64,000 nucleotides of DNA from DASSSY01 sp035708205 (GCA_035708205.1 DASSSY010000006.1:248001-312000), one strand, 5' to 3'. Shown: positions 33,780-43,147, numbered from the stretch's first letter. The notes: generated by a model not told the origin, from the sequence alone. Translations and numbers: made by a program.

Positions 33780-36236
33780 TTGAAACAGCAGTTTATTGGC
33801 GAGCATTTGCTCCCCGGTTTTTTGGGACACCTTTTTGTCGTTATCGCGTTTGTAGCCGCGCTCTTTTCAATTTATGCCTTTTATAAATCTACGAGAGCTG
33901 AGCTTAAGGAACCGGGAGATGCCAGGCGTTGGAAAGCATTAGGCCGTATCGGCTATACGGTGTTATCCCTGTCGATTATTGGTGTCTTTATTGCTTTATA
34001 CTATATTATTTCCCATCATCTTTTTGAATATCATTATGCCTGGCAGCATTCGTCTACGGGATTAAAGGCCAAATATTTATTGGCCAGCTTCTGGGAAGGA
34101 TCTGAAGGCAGTTTCTTATTATGGATTTTCTGGGTTTGTATTTTGGGGCTGATCGTTTTGCTTACCGGGAGGCAATGGGAAAACCGCGTTATGGTAGTGA
34201 TCAGCGTGGTGCAGGCCATCTTATGTACCATGCTGCTGGGTATTTACCTGGGACCTGATATCCATATTGGCAGCACGCCTTTTGATTTGTTGCGCGACCG
34301 TATTCAGGCTCCTATTTTTTCCAGGCCCGATTACCTGAAGTTTATTAAGGACGGCAACGGGCTGAATCCGTTGCTACAAAACTACTGGATGGTCATTCAT
34401 CCGCCGGTATTATTCCTGGGCTTTGCTTTAACCACCGTCCCATTTGCCTATACCATCGCCGCCCTGTGGAGCGGAAAATATAAAGAATGGATCAGGCCGA
34501 CCTTGCGTTGGTCGCTGGTTACCGGCGCCGTTTTAATTACGGGGATCTCAATGGGCGGCGCCTGGGCTTATGAATCACTGAATTTTGGCGGCTACTGGGC
34601 ATGGGACCCGGTCGAGAACGCTTCTTTCGTCCCCTGGTTAGTGATCATCGCCGCTTTGCACACGCTTTTGGTCTTTAAGAGTACCGGCCGGTCCTTAAAG
34701 GTTACGGTCGTATTTTTTATCCTGGCCTTTTTGCTGGTTTGGTATTCCACCTTCCTGACCCGGACGGGTATTTTGGGCGATAGTTCCGTTCATGCTTTTA
34801 CCGGCAACGGTAACGCCTTATATTGGCATCTGATCGTTGCGATCGGCATTTTCTTAGCCGGCAGCGTCTTATTTTTGGTAAAACGATGGCGGAAAATGCC
34901 ACGGGTGGCGGGCGAGGAAGAAACCAATACCCGTGAGTTCTGGATGCTTATCGGTTCCATCTTTTTATTGCTGGCCGCGGCACAAATCATTTTTTACACC
35001 TCGCTTCCCGTTTGGGCGCCGGTGTATAATAAAATTACCGGGACGCAGATCGCTCCTCCTGAAGATCCTGTAGCCTTTTATAATAATATCCAGGTCTGGG
35101 CGGCCATAATCGTTGCCATACTTTCGGGTGCGATACAGTTCCTGAAATACAAGAAAACCGGCATGAAAGTCGTGTGGATCAGATTGGGCCTGCTGACCCT
35201 GATCAGTGCGATCCTGACGGTCTTTCTGGATGTTGCGCAGGTGGTTCAGCCGATACAGCTCATCTTATTTACCTTCTCGGGTATTTTTGCCATTGTGGCC
35301 AACGCCTATTATTTAATTACCGCTCAAAAAGGCAAAATTCTCAAATCCGGTGCTTCTGTTACCCATATCGGTTTTGGTCTCATTGTGATTGGTTTGCTCC
35401 TCTCCGGTTATAAAAAGCATGTCATTTCCATTGACAGCACTGGTGCAACCAGAAACTGGGATTTTGGGAAAAAGACCTATGAGGAAAACGTCAAAGAGAG
35501 CCATGAGAATGTCCTGATGTTCCGGAATGCGGCTGTGCCGATGGGCGACTATATGGTCACTTACCTTGGTGATTCCATTGTGCAGAACGATCCGCCCATC
35601 ACTTATTTTAAAGTGAAATACCGTCGCCTGGATAAGAATACGGGCGCGGTGGCCGAGCAATTTACACTTTACCCCGATGCTTTTGTAAATCCTAAGGGGC
35701 AGCAGGGGCTAAGCTCCAATCCTGCCACCAGGCATTACCTGACACATGACGTGTTTTCTTACATCAGTTCCATGAGCGATCCGGAACAAACCGATACCAG
35801 CGCTTTCCATAAGATAATCGCTAACAAGAACGATACCCTTTATGTTTCTAACGGCTATTTGATATTCCGGGGTTTGACAAAGGATATTACCAACCCGAAA
35901 TATAAGCCCCAAGCCGGCGAAATAGCCGTTCAGATAGATGTGGATGCCTATGGCATTGGTGGAAAATTAGGGGCTTTGCACCCGCTGTACCTGATCAAGG
36001 GCAACCAGGCCATCGGCCCTGACGAAGCGTTTAGGGATCTGGGTATCGAGTTGCGCGTGGAAGCCATTCATCCGGACAATGGCAGCATTGACTTCGGCAT
36101 TAAGCAAAGGGCTCAGCAGGATGATTATATCGTCATGAAGGTTATTGTTTTTCCTTATATAGGACTATTGTGGTTAGGCATTATGATCATGGTGGCCGGT
36201 ATGGGGCTGAGCTTTCTTTATCGCCTGAAAAAATAA
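33780..36236 (+). CDS. CcmF/CcsA-type cytochrome c heme lyase subunit
   Basis: An 818-residue polytopic membrane protein that handles heme for attachment to apocytochrome c. The tryptophan-rich WWD-type segment WAWDPVENASFVPWL is near 273-287, with external histidines in HPPVLF and in the loops. A large periplasmic insertion (residues about 545-780) lies before the last helix. The start is TTG at 33780: the sequence then begins IGEHLLPG like homologues, and no ATG is near. Length exceeds typical CcmF (about 640), mainly through the periplasmic part. It follows ccmE in the same unit. Confidence 0.88.
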   Translation: MKQQFIGEHLLPGFLGHLFVVIAFVAALFSIYAFYKSTRAELKEPGDARRWKALGRIGYTVLSLSIIGVFIALYYIISHHLFEYHYAWQHSSTGLKAKYLLASFWEGSEGSFLLWIFWVCILGLIVLLTGRQWENRVMVVISVVQAILCTMLLGIYLGPDIHIGSTPFDLLRDRIQAPIFSRPDYLKFIKDGNGLNPLLQNYWMVIHPPVLFLGFALTTVPFAYTIAALWSGKYKEWIRPTLRWSLVTGAVLITGISMGGAWAYESLNFGGYWAWDPVENASFVPWLVIIAALHTLLVFKSTGRSLKVTVVFFILAFLLVWYSTFLTRTGILGDSSVHAFTGNGNALYWHLIVAIGIFLAGSVLFLVKRWRKMPRVAGEEETNTREFWMLIGSIFLLLAAAQIIFYTSLPVWAPVYNKITGTQIAPPEDPVAFYNNIQVWAAIIVAILSGAIQFLKYKKTGMKVVWIRLGLLTLISAILTVFLDVAQVVQPIQLILFTFSGIFAIVANAYYLITAQKGKILKSGASVTHIGFGLIVIGLLLSGYKKHVISIDSTGATRNWDFGKKTYEENVKESHENVLMFRNAAVPMGDYMVTYLGDSIVQNDPPITYFKVKYRRLDKNTGAVAEQFTLYPDAFVNPKGQQGLSSNPATRHYLTHDVFSYISSMSDPEQTDTSAFHKIIANKNDTLYVSNGYLIFRGLTKDITNPKYKPQAGEIAVQIDVDAYGIGGKLGALHPLYLIKGNQAIGPDEAFRDLGIELRVEAIHPDNGSIDFGIKQRAQQDDYIVMKVIVFPYIGLLWLGIMIMVAGMGLSFLYRLKK

Positions 36237-36271
36237 TTTCTGATCAGTAAAATAAAACTCTTGCGACTGTG

Positions 36272-36300
36272 TTGCATCTGTTTTTATTTTACTACCTTTG
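36272..36300 (+). promoter_or_regulatory. Promoter TTG-N18-TACCTTTG for the metal-uptake operon
   Basis: TTG at 36272-36274 and TACCTTTG at 36293-36300 are 18 bases apart, a strong match to the Bacteroidota promoter. The -7 ends only 8 bases before the ATG at 36309, so transcription would begin almost at the start codon. Confidence 0.6.
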
Positions 36301-36308
36301 CCGCCGTG

Positions 36309-36644
36309 ATGAAGCGAATCGGAAACATGCTTACGTTTATGGTGCTGGCAACATTACTGTTGCTCAACGGCACTTCACGTGAATTTATCCATTCGTTTAC
36401 CGGGCATCAGGATACGGTAGATCATCGTCATCTTAACGATCATACGGATCACCATGCGGCTTTTGAAAACGAGCATCATCACTGTGAGTTCCTGAATTTC
36501 CTGACCCCGGTATATCATCCGGTTGAGGAAAATTTCCAGATCTGCTTTTTTAAGCCGGAGATCCCCTGGATTACCCTAAGCTTTGAAACCCTTTTTCCCA
36601 AGGCAAAAGAACATACTTCCCTGCGCGGACCTCCTGTCTGCTAG
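36309..36644 (+). CDS. Small His-rich exported protein
   Basis: A 111-residue protein with an N-terminal hydrophobic signal or anchor (MLTFMVLATLLLLNG) and a His-rich mid-part: HRHLNDHTDHH, then NEHHHCEF around residues 36-62. This looks like a metal-binding patch. Similar small His-rich proteins precede TonB receptor genes in metal-related loci of Bacteroidota. It heads a four-gene plus-strand unit with the TonB receptor, a lipoprotein and a barrel. The metal (copper, zinc or other) cannot be told from sequence. Confidence 0.7.
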   Translation: MKRIGNMLTFMVLATLLLLNGTSREFIHSFTGHQDTVDHRHLNDHTDHHAAFENEHHHCEFLNFLTPVYHPVEENFQICFFKPEIPWITLSFETLFPKAKEHTSLRGPPVC

Positions 36645-36733
36645 CTGATATCCGCTTCTGAGAAAGCGATGCCGAAAAATCTTTATCCCTATTGCTAATG
36701 ATAGGGTGTTTTATGTATTGTTTTACAGCTAAC

Positions 36734-39103
36734 ATGATTATGCTTAAATCTTTGAAGCCTTTTGCCGGCAAAGCAAAGGGGATCATTATCATTATTTGCC
36801 TTTCGTTTTTAACAACGAGCCTCAGGGCCCAGAATTGCTCCCTGGAAATATCAGGAATAGCAACTGATGAAACACAGGAACCACTGGCCGGTGTCGCGGT
36901 TCAGCTTTACGGGCCGGCCGGGAAAGGCGGAATGACGGATATGTCCGGCCGCTTTGTATTTGACCACCTTTGCCCCGGCCAATACCGTATGACGTTTACG
37001 ATTACCGGCCTGAAGCCCCTTTCAAAAGAAGTTATGCTCAGGGACAGGGATACCGTTTTACGGATTGCTTTGCAGCAAGACAGGAAACATTTGCATGAGG
37101 TGACCATAACGGGGAAAAGAATAAAGGGGGTCAGTACGCTGGCCAGTACGACCTTGTCCGGGGACGCGCTGGCAAAGAACCAGGGTAAAAGCCTGGGTCA
37201 GCTCCTGGAACAAATTTCAGGGGTCAGCGTGATGCAATCGGGGCCCACCCTTTATAAACCTTCTATACATGGGCTTACCGGAAACCGGGTCCTGCTTATC
37301 AATAATGGCGTCCGGCAGGAGGGCCAGCAATGGGGCGAAGATCATGCCCCCGAGCTTGATCCTAACAGCGCCGGCTCTGTGACAGTCGTTAAAGGCGCAG
37401 CAAGTATTCGTTATGGCTCCGATGCGATAGCGGGGGTGGTGCTGATGGATCCGCCGTCGCTTCCCGATAGCCCCGGCATTGCCGGCGATATTGGCCTCGA
37501 AGCAGCTTCTAACGGTCGTAAAGGAAATGTTACCGGGAGCATGGAAGGCGCCTTTGATAAAAGCCTGAAAGGTCTTGCCTGGCGCCTTCAGGGAACATTG
37601 CAGCGTGCCGGAAATTTCCAGACACCATTTTACTACCTGGATAATACCGGTATGGCTGAGGGCAGCTATTCGGCCCAGCTGGGCTATCATGTAAGTGGGC
37701 TTGAGCTTAACGCGTCTTATAGCCAATACAATTCAAAGATCGGCATTTTCGCAGGCTCGGAAGTAGGGGACACGACCGATCTGATCCAAGCTTACAATAA
37801 CCGGGACAAACCGCTTGTCCGTGACCGGTTTACCTATGATATACAGCGCGGCTACCAGCAAATTAATCATGAGGTGATGAAGGTGGACGCTAAATACCGT
37901 TTATCGGACTTCGGCGACCTGGAGCTGAGCTATGCGCGCCAGAAAGATTTGCGGCAGGAGTACAGTTCCGATATTGCCTACTCTTCCGATCCCAAGGTAC
38001 AAAACCTGCCTGAAGACTGGTTTAAGCTCATTACCCACAGCCTGGACCTGGTCTATGACCATCATTCGGCGGATGGTTTTTCGGGAAGCATGGGCTTGTC
38101 CGGAGAGACCAAAGGGAATGTTTACCAGGGCCTGGGCAGGATCCCTTTGATCCCCAATTACCGCGATTATGGCGGCGGCGCTTTTGCCATAGAACGTTAC
38201 GGTCGTGGAAAATGGTTGTTGGAAGGCGGTTTGCGTTACGACTATTTATGGCGTCAGGTTTACCGTTATGATATCAATACGCTGAACGATTATCATAGCG
38301 CTTATGACTATCATAATCTGACCGGGACCCTTGGAGCGACATTTGACTTGAGCCATCATTTTACAATGGATGCCAATTTCGGCATGGGTTGGCGTGCGCC
38401 CAATCCGGAGGAAATGTTCATTAATGGCGTTCACGCCAGCGCTGCGCAATTTGTCACCGGTGACTCCGCCCTGAAATCGGAAAGGTCTTATAATACGACG
38501 CTTTCGCTCCATTATAAGTCCGATAAGCTAAAGCTAGACGCTGATTTGTATGATAACGAGATCCGTAATTTTATTTATGCCGAGCCCATTGGCACAAGGC
38601 AAATACTTGGTGTCGGTTATCATGCCTTTCAATACGTCCAGGATGATGTCCGCCTTCTTGGCGCGGATATCAGCGGTACCTGGGATGTTCTTCCGGTCCT
38701 GTCTTTGACCTCTAAGACTTCTCTGCTGCGGGCGACTAACCGGACCCGTAACGGAGGACTGATCAATATGCCGCCCGCGCGTTTCCAAAACGGCCTGACG
38801 CTGCATAGGGAATCATTGGGAAAGTTAATGCAACCCTATTTTACCCTTCAGAACGTCAGCGTTTTACGGCAAGGCTATATTGTCCCGGATCAGGAGCAGT
38901 TGTTGCCTCCGCCTCCGCCTGCGTATAGCTTATGGAATGTCAGCATGGGTGCCGCCCTTCCGGTCGGAAAAAAACAACTGGATCTGAGCTTCGCGGTTGA
39001 AAACCTGACCAATAAGGTTTACAGCGACTACATGAACCAGTTCCGGTATTTTGCCTATGATCTAGGCGTTAATTTTATCCTGAGAGCGAGATTCTCATTT
39101 TAA
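36734..39103 (+). CDS. TonB-dependent outer-membrane receptor with carboxypeptidase-like domain
   Basis: A 789-residue receptor. The signal peptide ends at about residue 34 (LRAQ). A carboxypeptidase-regulatory-like beta domain follows (GIATDETQEPLAGVAVQL), then the plug domain (SIHGLTGNRVLLINNG, VVKGAASIRYGSDAIAGVV) and a 22-stranded barrel ending in a terminal Phe (RARFSF). Start at ATG 36734, with 36740 equally possible; upstream in-frame TTG/ATG codons would lengthen the signal. Next to the His-rich protein it is likely a metal or metallophore receptor, though the ligand is an inference. Confidence 0.9.
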   Translation: MIMLKSLKPFAGKAKGIIIIICLSFLTTSLRAQNCSLEISGIATDETQEPLAGVAVQLYGPAGKGGMTDMSGRFVFDHLCPGQYRMTFTITGLKPLSKEVMLRDRDTVLRIALQQDRKHLHEVTITGKRIKGVSTLASTTLSGDALAKNQGKSLGQLLEQISGVSVMQSGPTLYKPSIHGLTGNRVLLINNGVRQEGQQWGEDHAPELDPNSAGSVTVVKGAASIRYGSDAIAGVVLMDPPSLPDSPGIAGDIGLEAASNGRKGNVTGSMEGAFDKSLKGLAWRLQGTLQRAGNFQTPFYYLDNTGMAEGSYSAQLGYHVSGLELNASYSQYNSKIGIFAGSEVGDTTDLIQAYNNRDKPLVRDRFTYDIQRGYQQINHEVMKVDAKYRLSDFGDLELSYARQKDLRQEYSSDIAYSSDPKVQNLPEDWFKLITHSLDLVYDHHSADGFSGSMGLSGETKGNVYQGLGRIPLIPNYRDYGGGAFAIERYGRGKWLLEGGLRYDYLWRQVYRYDINTLNDYHSAYDYHNLTGTLGATFDLSHHFTMDANFGMGWRAPNPEEMFINGVHASAAQFVTGDSALKSERSYNTTLSLHYKSDKLKLDADLYDNEIRNFIYAEPIGTRQILGVGYHAFQYVQDDVRLLGADISGTWDVLPVLSLTSKTSLLRATNRTRNGGLINMPPARFQNGLTLHRESLGKLMQPYFTLQNVSVLRQGYIVPDQEQLLPPPPPAYSLWNVSMGAALPVGKKQLDLSFAVENLTNKVYSDYMNQFRYFAYDLGVNFILRARFSF

Positions 39104-39124
39104 TTCACTGTAAAAATCTAAATA

Positions 39125-39700
39125 ATGAAATTCATAAGAAAAAATATAATAGGATTAGCCGCCTTAGGGCTGGCCCTTGCTTTATGGACATCCTGTAATA
39201 AGGATGAGCAGGTAGTGTCTCCACCGCTTCCCGGAAATGAGTTTATGACCACCGTTAAGCTGATTGCCGTCAACGCCAACGACCCCAGCGATGCCGATAC
39301 GGCTTCATGGGTGGATCTGGACCCCGCAGGCAGCCGGCAGCCTGACCTGAGTAATGCATTCCTTGACCTGAAGGCCAATGCCACCTATAACGTCCAGCTC
39401 CAGTTTTGGGATGAAAGCAAAACGCCGGCGGAAGACATTACACCCGAAATCAAAGAGCGGGCAAATTACCACCTGATCTGCTTTACACCTCAGGGAGGGC
39501 TGAACCTGACCGTCAACCGTACAGATCATGACGGCAACAATCCTCCGCTGCCTGTAGGGTTACAGGATAATTTTGTTACCGGTGCCGCCAGCTCGGGCGA
39601 CCTGAATGTGAAGCTGCGTCATCAGCCGAACGTAAAAGACGGGACCTGTGATCCGGGATCAACAGATGCGGATGTCGATTTCCAGATCAATATTCAGTAA
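39125..39700 (+). CDS. Exported lipoprotein next to the TonB receptor
   Basis: A 191-residue lipoprotein with lipobox ALWTSC near 18-23, followed by a beta-rich domain (STNxD-like segments such as NVQLQFWDE and GDLNVKLRHQPN). It resembles the lipoproteins often encoded beside TonB receptors in Bacteroidota and annotated as type 1 periplasmic-binding fold. It starts 21 bases after the receptor stop and belongs to the same operon. A surface-exposed ligand-capture role is inferred. Confidence 0.7.
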   Translation: MKFIRKNIIGLAALGLALALWTSCNKDEQVVSPPLPGNEFMTTVKLIAVNANDPSDADTASWVDLDPAGSRQPDLSNAFLDLKANATYNVQLQFWDESKTPAEDITPEIKERANYHLICFTPQGGLNLTVNRTDHDGNNPPLPVGLQDNFVTGAASSGDLNVKLRHQPNVKDGTCDPGSTDADVDFQINIQ

Positions 39701-39728
39701 ATGCTCAATCTAAATCCTAAAAAAAGAT

Positions 39729-40481
39729 ATGAAGAATAAAATAATAATGATCAGTACATTACTGGTCTGCTGCCTGTTTACGGCATTGGGCGCAAAAGCG
39801 CAAAACAGCCAGAACGGAATCGAGACAAGCCTGAAAGAGAAAGCCTATATCGGTATAACAGGGGGCTTTTCTCCGGTATTCGGAAATTTCAGTAAAGCTG
39901 AATACAGTGACCCCAAATCCGGCTTTGCATCCTCCGGCATGAACATCGGCCTTACCGGCGTCTATTTTATAAAACATCACTTTGGAATTGCAGGGCTCAT
40001 CTCCTACAACGGGTATGGCTATCATGGCGCCCAAAGCCTGGCGGATGGCTATAAGGAAGCGTTTGATTTAGACAGCACCACTCTTTACCGCAAAGGTAAT
40101 AACCGTGCTTTTAATATCCTGGTAGGCCCTTATTATTCCTTACCGCTAAGTGACAGGTTACATCTTGACTTTAGCGTTCTGCTAGGATATACCAACGCGC
40201 AACTTTCGGGGAATGAGCTATTTTTAGAAGATGGCGTGGGAAACCAGTTTGAGCAGAAGCCCGCGACGGCCTCCGCTTTCGGATATCAGGCCGGGGCCGG
40301 GTTGCGCTATGACCTGGCCCGGCATTTTGGTGTAGGCGTCCAGGCGGCTTATTTTGGCGCGGTCCCTGACTTTAAGATTGACAACATCAACCGGAAAAAT
40401 GAAGCAGGAAGGCTGTTGACCAGGTATCACCAGCCGATACAAAGCCTTAACCTGAATCTTATGCTTAGCTATAGGTTGTAA
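39729..40481 (+). CDS. Outer-membrane beta-barrel protein
   Basis: A 250-residue protein with a signal peptide (cleavage around GAKAQN) and alternating-hydrophobicity strands, ending in an aromatic-poor but barrel-like terminus (SLNLNLMLSYRL). Segments such as GLRYDLARHFGVGVQAAYFG are typical of OmpA/OmpW-like small barrels. Last gene of the metal-uptake unit, followed by a terminator. Function unknown. Confidence 0.75.
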   Translation: MKNKIIMISTLLVCCLFTALGAKAQNSQNGIETSLKEKAYIGITGGFSPVFGNFSKAEYSDPKSGFASSGMNIGLTGVYFIKHHFGIAGLISYNGYGYHGAQSLADGYKEAFDLDSTTLYRKGNNRAFNILVGPYYSLPLSDRLHLDFSVLLGYTNAQLSGNELFLEDGVGNQFEQKPATASAFGYQAGAGLRYDLARHFGVGVQAAYFGAVPDFKIDNINRKNEAGRLLTRYHQPIQSLNLNLMLSYRL

Positions 40482-40506
40482 GCGCTGAACCTTGTTTTTA
40501 ATGGTG

Positions 40507-40543
40507 AAATCCCGGATAGTCCTAAGATTATCCGGGATTTTTT
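40507..40543 (+). terminator. Intrinsic terminator of the metal-uptake operon
   Basis: Arms AAATCCCGGATA (40507-40518) and its complement (40529-40540) flank a 10-nt loop and are followed by TTT. It sits 26 bases past the stop. Confidence 0.8.
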
Positions 40544-40561
40544 ACGTGTTTTACTTACCCA

Positions 40562-40588
40562 TTTGTCCGGCTAATCTTTGTAATTTTG
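40562..40588 (+). promoter_or_regulatory. Candidate promoter TTTG-N15-TAATTTTG for the second MFS gene
   Basis: TTTG at 40562-40565 and TAATTTTG at 40581-40588. The spacer of 15 is slightly short. The ATG is at 40635. Confidence 0.4.
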
Positions 40589-40634
40589 CATCGCCCTATG
40601 TCCAAACTTGCCCATAGGTTTTCAATCCGGATTT

Positions 40635-41816
40635 ATGGACGCCTCTAAAGAAGTCCTGTGGAACAGGAATTTCATCATGGCCTGCCTGGCCTACCTTTTG
40701 ACGGGTATTGCTTTTACCTTATTCATGCCCACCATTCCGCTATACCTGACCGAAGTGCTGCATATCGGGCATTCGGAGATCGGCCTTGTCTTATCTTCTT
40801 ATGTGCTGGCGTTGCTTTTTGTCCGGCCGTTTTCGGGTTACCTGGTGGATATCCTGTCCCGCAAGATCCTGTATCTTATCGGCATTATTTGTTTTATCGC
40901 CGTTTTCTTCGGTTATTATTTTGCTTTTACGGTCATTTTCTTCGTGCTGCTGCGCTTTGTGCACGGTGTGTTTTGGGGGCTGTCGTCGGTTTCTGCCAAC
41001 ACTGTGGCCATCGATATCATTCCTTCGTCAAGGCGTTCGGAAGGCATTGGCTTTTTTGGCGTTAATATGAATATCGCCATGGCCGTTGCTCCTTTTATTG
41101 GTATTCACATTTACGAAAAACATGGCTTTCATTTCCTGATCACGATCGCGCTGATGATGGGCGTCCTGGCCATCCTGGCAGTTTTCCTGATCAAAGTGCC
41201 GCACCGCCCCGTGGTCAAAGAACCTAAGCAACCGCTTTCTTTTGATCGTTTTTTGTTGCTGAACGCCCTGCCCATATTTTTCAACCAATTGTTCTTAGCT
41301 TTTGGTTGGGGGACATTGGATGCTTATGCCGTTTTGTATGGAGAGGATATCGGCATTGCGAGCCCGGCTTACTTCTTTCTTTTCTTAGCAGCGGGTATTG
41401 TGATTTCCAGAATTAATTCCGGTCGTTTAGTGGACAGGGGCTTTGTGCACCAAGTCGTCATCGTGGCCATTACAACCGTAGTTGCAGCCTTTGTATCCTT
41501 TGCCGTTTTTCATAATGCCTACGCTTATAATATTGCCGCCTTGTTTATCGGCATTGGTTATGGCTTGCTGTTCCCGGCATTGCAAACGATTTATGTGAAC
41601 ATGGCCCCGGCATCCAAACGGGGGACGGCCAATTCCACTTATTTAACCGGCTTTGACCTGGGTGTGGGCGCCGGCCTGCTGACCGGTGGTATGGTCGCGC
41701 AACATTTTGGCGGTTTCGGCGCCTTGTTTATGCTCAACGCAATTTTCGGAGGTATTGCCCTGGCCTGGTACGCCTTTTCTTCAAGACGCATTTATAATAA
41801 GCACCGTTTGCGTTAG
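40635..41816 (+). CDS. MFS transporter
   Basis: A 393-residue major facilitator with 12 helices. The loop after helix 2 is GYLVDILSRKIL, the usual motif A position. The C-terminal half shows GRLVDRGF and a final short tail. ATG at 40635 was chosen over the TTG at 40608, since the first helix follows directly. Substrate unknown. The gene ends 4 bases inside the convergent methyltransferase gene. Confidence 0.85.
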   Translation: MDASKEVLWNRNFIMACLAYLLTGIAFTLFMPTIPLYLTEVLHIGHSEIGLVLSSYVLALLFVRPFSGYLVDILSRKILYLIGIICFIAVFFGYYFAFTVIFFVLLRFVHGVFWGLSSVSANTVAIDIIPSSRRSEGIGFFGVNMNIAMAVAPFIGIHIYEKHGFHFLITIALMMGVLAILAVFLIKVPHRPVVKEPKQPLSFDRFLLLNALPIFFNQLFLAFGWGTLDAYAVLYGEDIGIASPAYFFLFLAAGIVISRINSGRLVDRGFVHQVVIVAITTVVAAFVSFAVFHNAYAYNIAALFIGIGYGLLFPALQTIYVNMAPASKRGTANSTYLTGFDLGVGAGLLTGGMVAQHFGGFGALFMLNAIFGGIALAWYAFSSRRIYNKHRLR

Positions 41817-42544
41817 CTTTTAATTATTGGCTTTTCGGCAATAACAATAAACAATGGAGGGATAATCCCCCAAAAATACGGGCCTTTCCTTTTTACCCTC
41901 ATCGCCAGCTCCTGAAAGTGTTTTTTATACGTCCCGGTATGCAGGAAATCAGAAATAATGGCTTTACCACCCGGTTTTAGCATCCGTTTAATTTCCATGC
42001 AGGCTTTTCTCCGGCAGGCTTTGCCCGAAATGTTATGCAGGCATAGATTGGACAAAATGATATCAAAAAAGTTGCTGTCAAAATTAGTTTTACGAATGTC
42101 CTGTTCCGAGAAGCATATCTTTTCCTTGACCTGTTCCAGGCTGGCATTTGACATTAATTGCTGGCGATTATTATTCGATAAGTCACTGGCGTTGAAAATA
42201 TCAATACCGTAAGCGCTGCCATCAGTAAGCTTTTTAGCGGCGCCGATCATCAGTAAGCCCAGCCCTGTGCCTACGTCCAGCACCTGTTCATTGCCTTTCC
42301 AGTCATGGCAGGATAAGATTTTTTCCCGGTGGCGGAACTTTCCCCATTTAGCATAAAGGAGCATGACCAGGCCGGTAAGGGCCAGCCAAAACCCCGGCCA
42401 GAATGCCGTGCCGGATAAAAGGGCGGATATATTGCCCGGCCAGAGCAGCGGCAGGATAAAGGCTATCAATAATAAGACGACGCCGATAAGTAATAAATTC
42501 CGGATAACACCCGGTGCATCAATACCATAATCCGGCTTTTTCAT
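41813..42544 (-). CDS. Membrane-anchored class I methyltransferase
   Basis: A 243-residue SAM-dependent methyltransferase with two N-terminal membrane helices (residues about 17-63). The Rossmann motif LDVGTGLGLL is near 89-98, the acidic motif II YGIDIF near 113 and the motif IV-like DIILSNLCLHN near 161. A typical LKPGGKAIISDF strand is near 189. The target is unknown. The 3' end overlaps the convergent MFS gene by 4 bases. Confidence 0.85.
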   Translation of the reverse strand: MKKPDYGIDAPGVIRNLLLIGVVLLLIAFILPLLWPGNISALLSGTAFWPGFWLALTGLVMLLYAKWGKFRHREKILSCHDWKGNEQVLDVGTGLGLLMIGAAKKLTDGSAYGIDIFNASDLSNNNRQQLMSNASLEQVKEKICFSEQDIRKTNFDSNFFDIILSNLCLHNISGKACRRKACMEIKRMLKPGGKAIISDFLHTGTYKKHFQELAMRVKRKGPYFWGIIPPLFIVIAEKPIIKS

Positions 42545-42615
42545 GATCGGTGATATTTAGAGAGGAATAACTTACGGATAAAGATACAATTTAAAACGAA
42601 ACAAATATTTCTGCG

Positions 42616-42762
42616 TTGCCTGAAACATTAAGAGGCTTGCCGGGAGAATGGAATGTGGTGATTTTGGCAAAAAACGGAGATCGTTTTATTTCCATAAAAA
42701 TACCTGGAGAAATACAATTCAATCCTCCCCTGTCATCCGCAGTCGTGAATAGAATCAAGTAG
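42616..42762 (+). CDS. Possible 48-residue protein with TTG start
   Basis: The frame from TTG 42616 to TAG 42760-42762 encodes 48 protein-like residues, including GEWNVVILAKNGDRFISIKI and NPPLSSAVVNRIK. It overlaps the 3' end of the XRE regulator gene by 8 bases on the opposite strand. The frame stays open for a few codons further upstream but has no ATG. It could be a real small protein or the remnant of a longer gene. The family is not recognised. Confidence 0.3.
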   Translation: MPETLRGLPGEWNVVILAKNGDRFISIKIPGEIQFNPPLSSAVVNRIK

Positions 42763-43147
42763 CAAAAAGTGTTTTGTTTATTATATCGTAGATTTGATAA
42801 ACCGTTATGGCAATCTTTTTCCTGTTCGCGTCACTTTCGTTTATAATACTCGCTAACTCTTCCTTTCTCGCCTGAATAATTGCAGATAGCTCATTCCGCG
42901 TCATTTTAGGTTGTTGATGGGTTTTCTTGAACAGGTCTGCAGGAGAAACGTCCAGAATATCTGTAATTTCAAGCAACCGGTTGATACTAAAATTGGTATG
43001 TCCTCTTTCAATTTCGCCATATGCGGTAAGGCTGATGTTCAATTCATCAGCTATAGTTTGCTGTGTGAGGTTCCTGTGTTCCCGGAGTTGTTTAATTTTA
43101 TAACCGATACTTCGGCGAACGGCATTGGCGTTATTCAGCTTTTTCAT
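42755..43147 (-). CDS. XRE-family helix-turn-helix regulator
   Basis: A 130-residue protein. The N-terminal Cro/C1-type helix-turn-helix is at residues 17-70 (LREHRNLTQQTIADELNIS, then YGEIERG). A C-terminal helical segment of about 50 residues probably dimerises. The gene is divergent from the large lipoprotein at 43286, with 138 bp between the starts containing two direct repeats. A role as local regulator of that locus is inferred. Confidence 0.88.
   Translation of the reverse strand: MKKLNNANAVRRSIGYKIKQLREHRNLTQQTIADELNISLTAYGEIERGHTNFSINRLLEITDILDVSPADLFKKTHQQPKMTRNELSAIIQARKEELASIINESDANRKKIAITVYQIYDIINKTLFAT

Noticed and set aside
37217..37726. Minus-strand 169-codon frame inside the TonB receptor
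   Set aside because: Opposite a clear plug domain; no own start context or family match.
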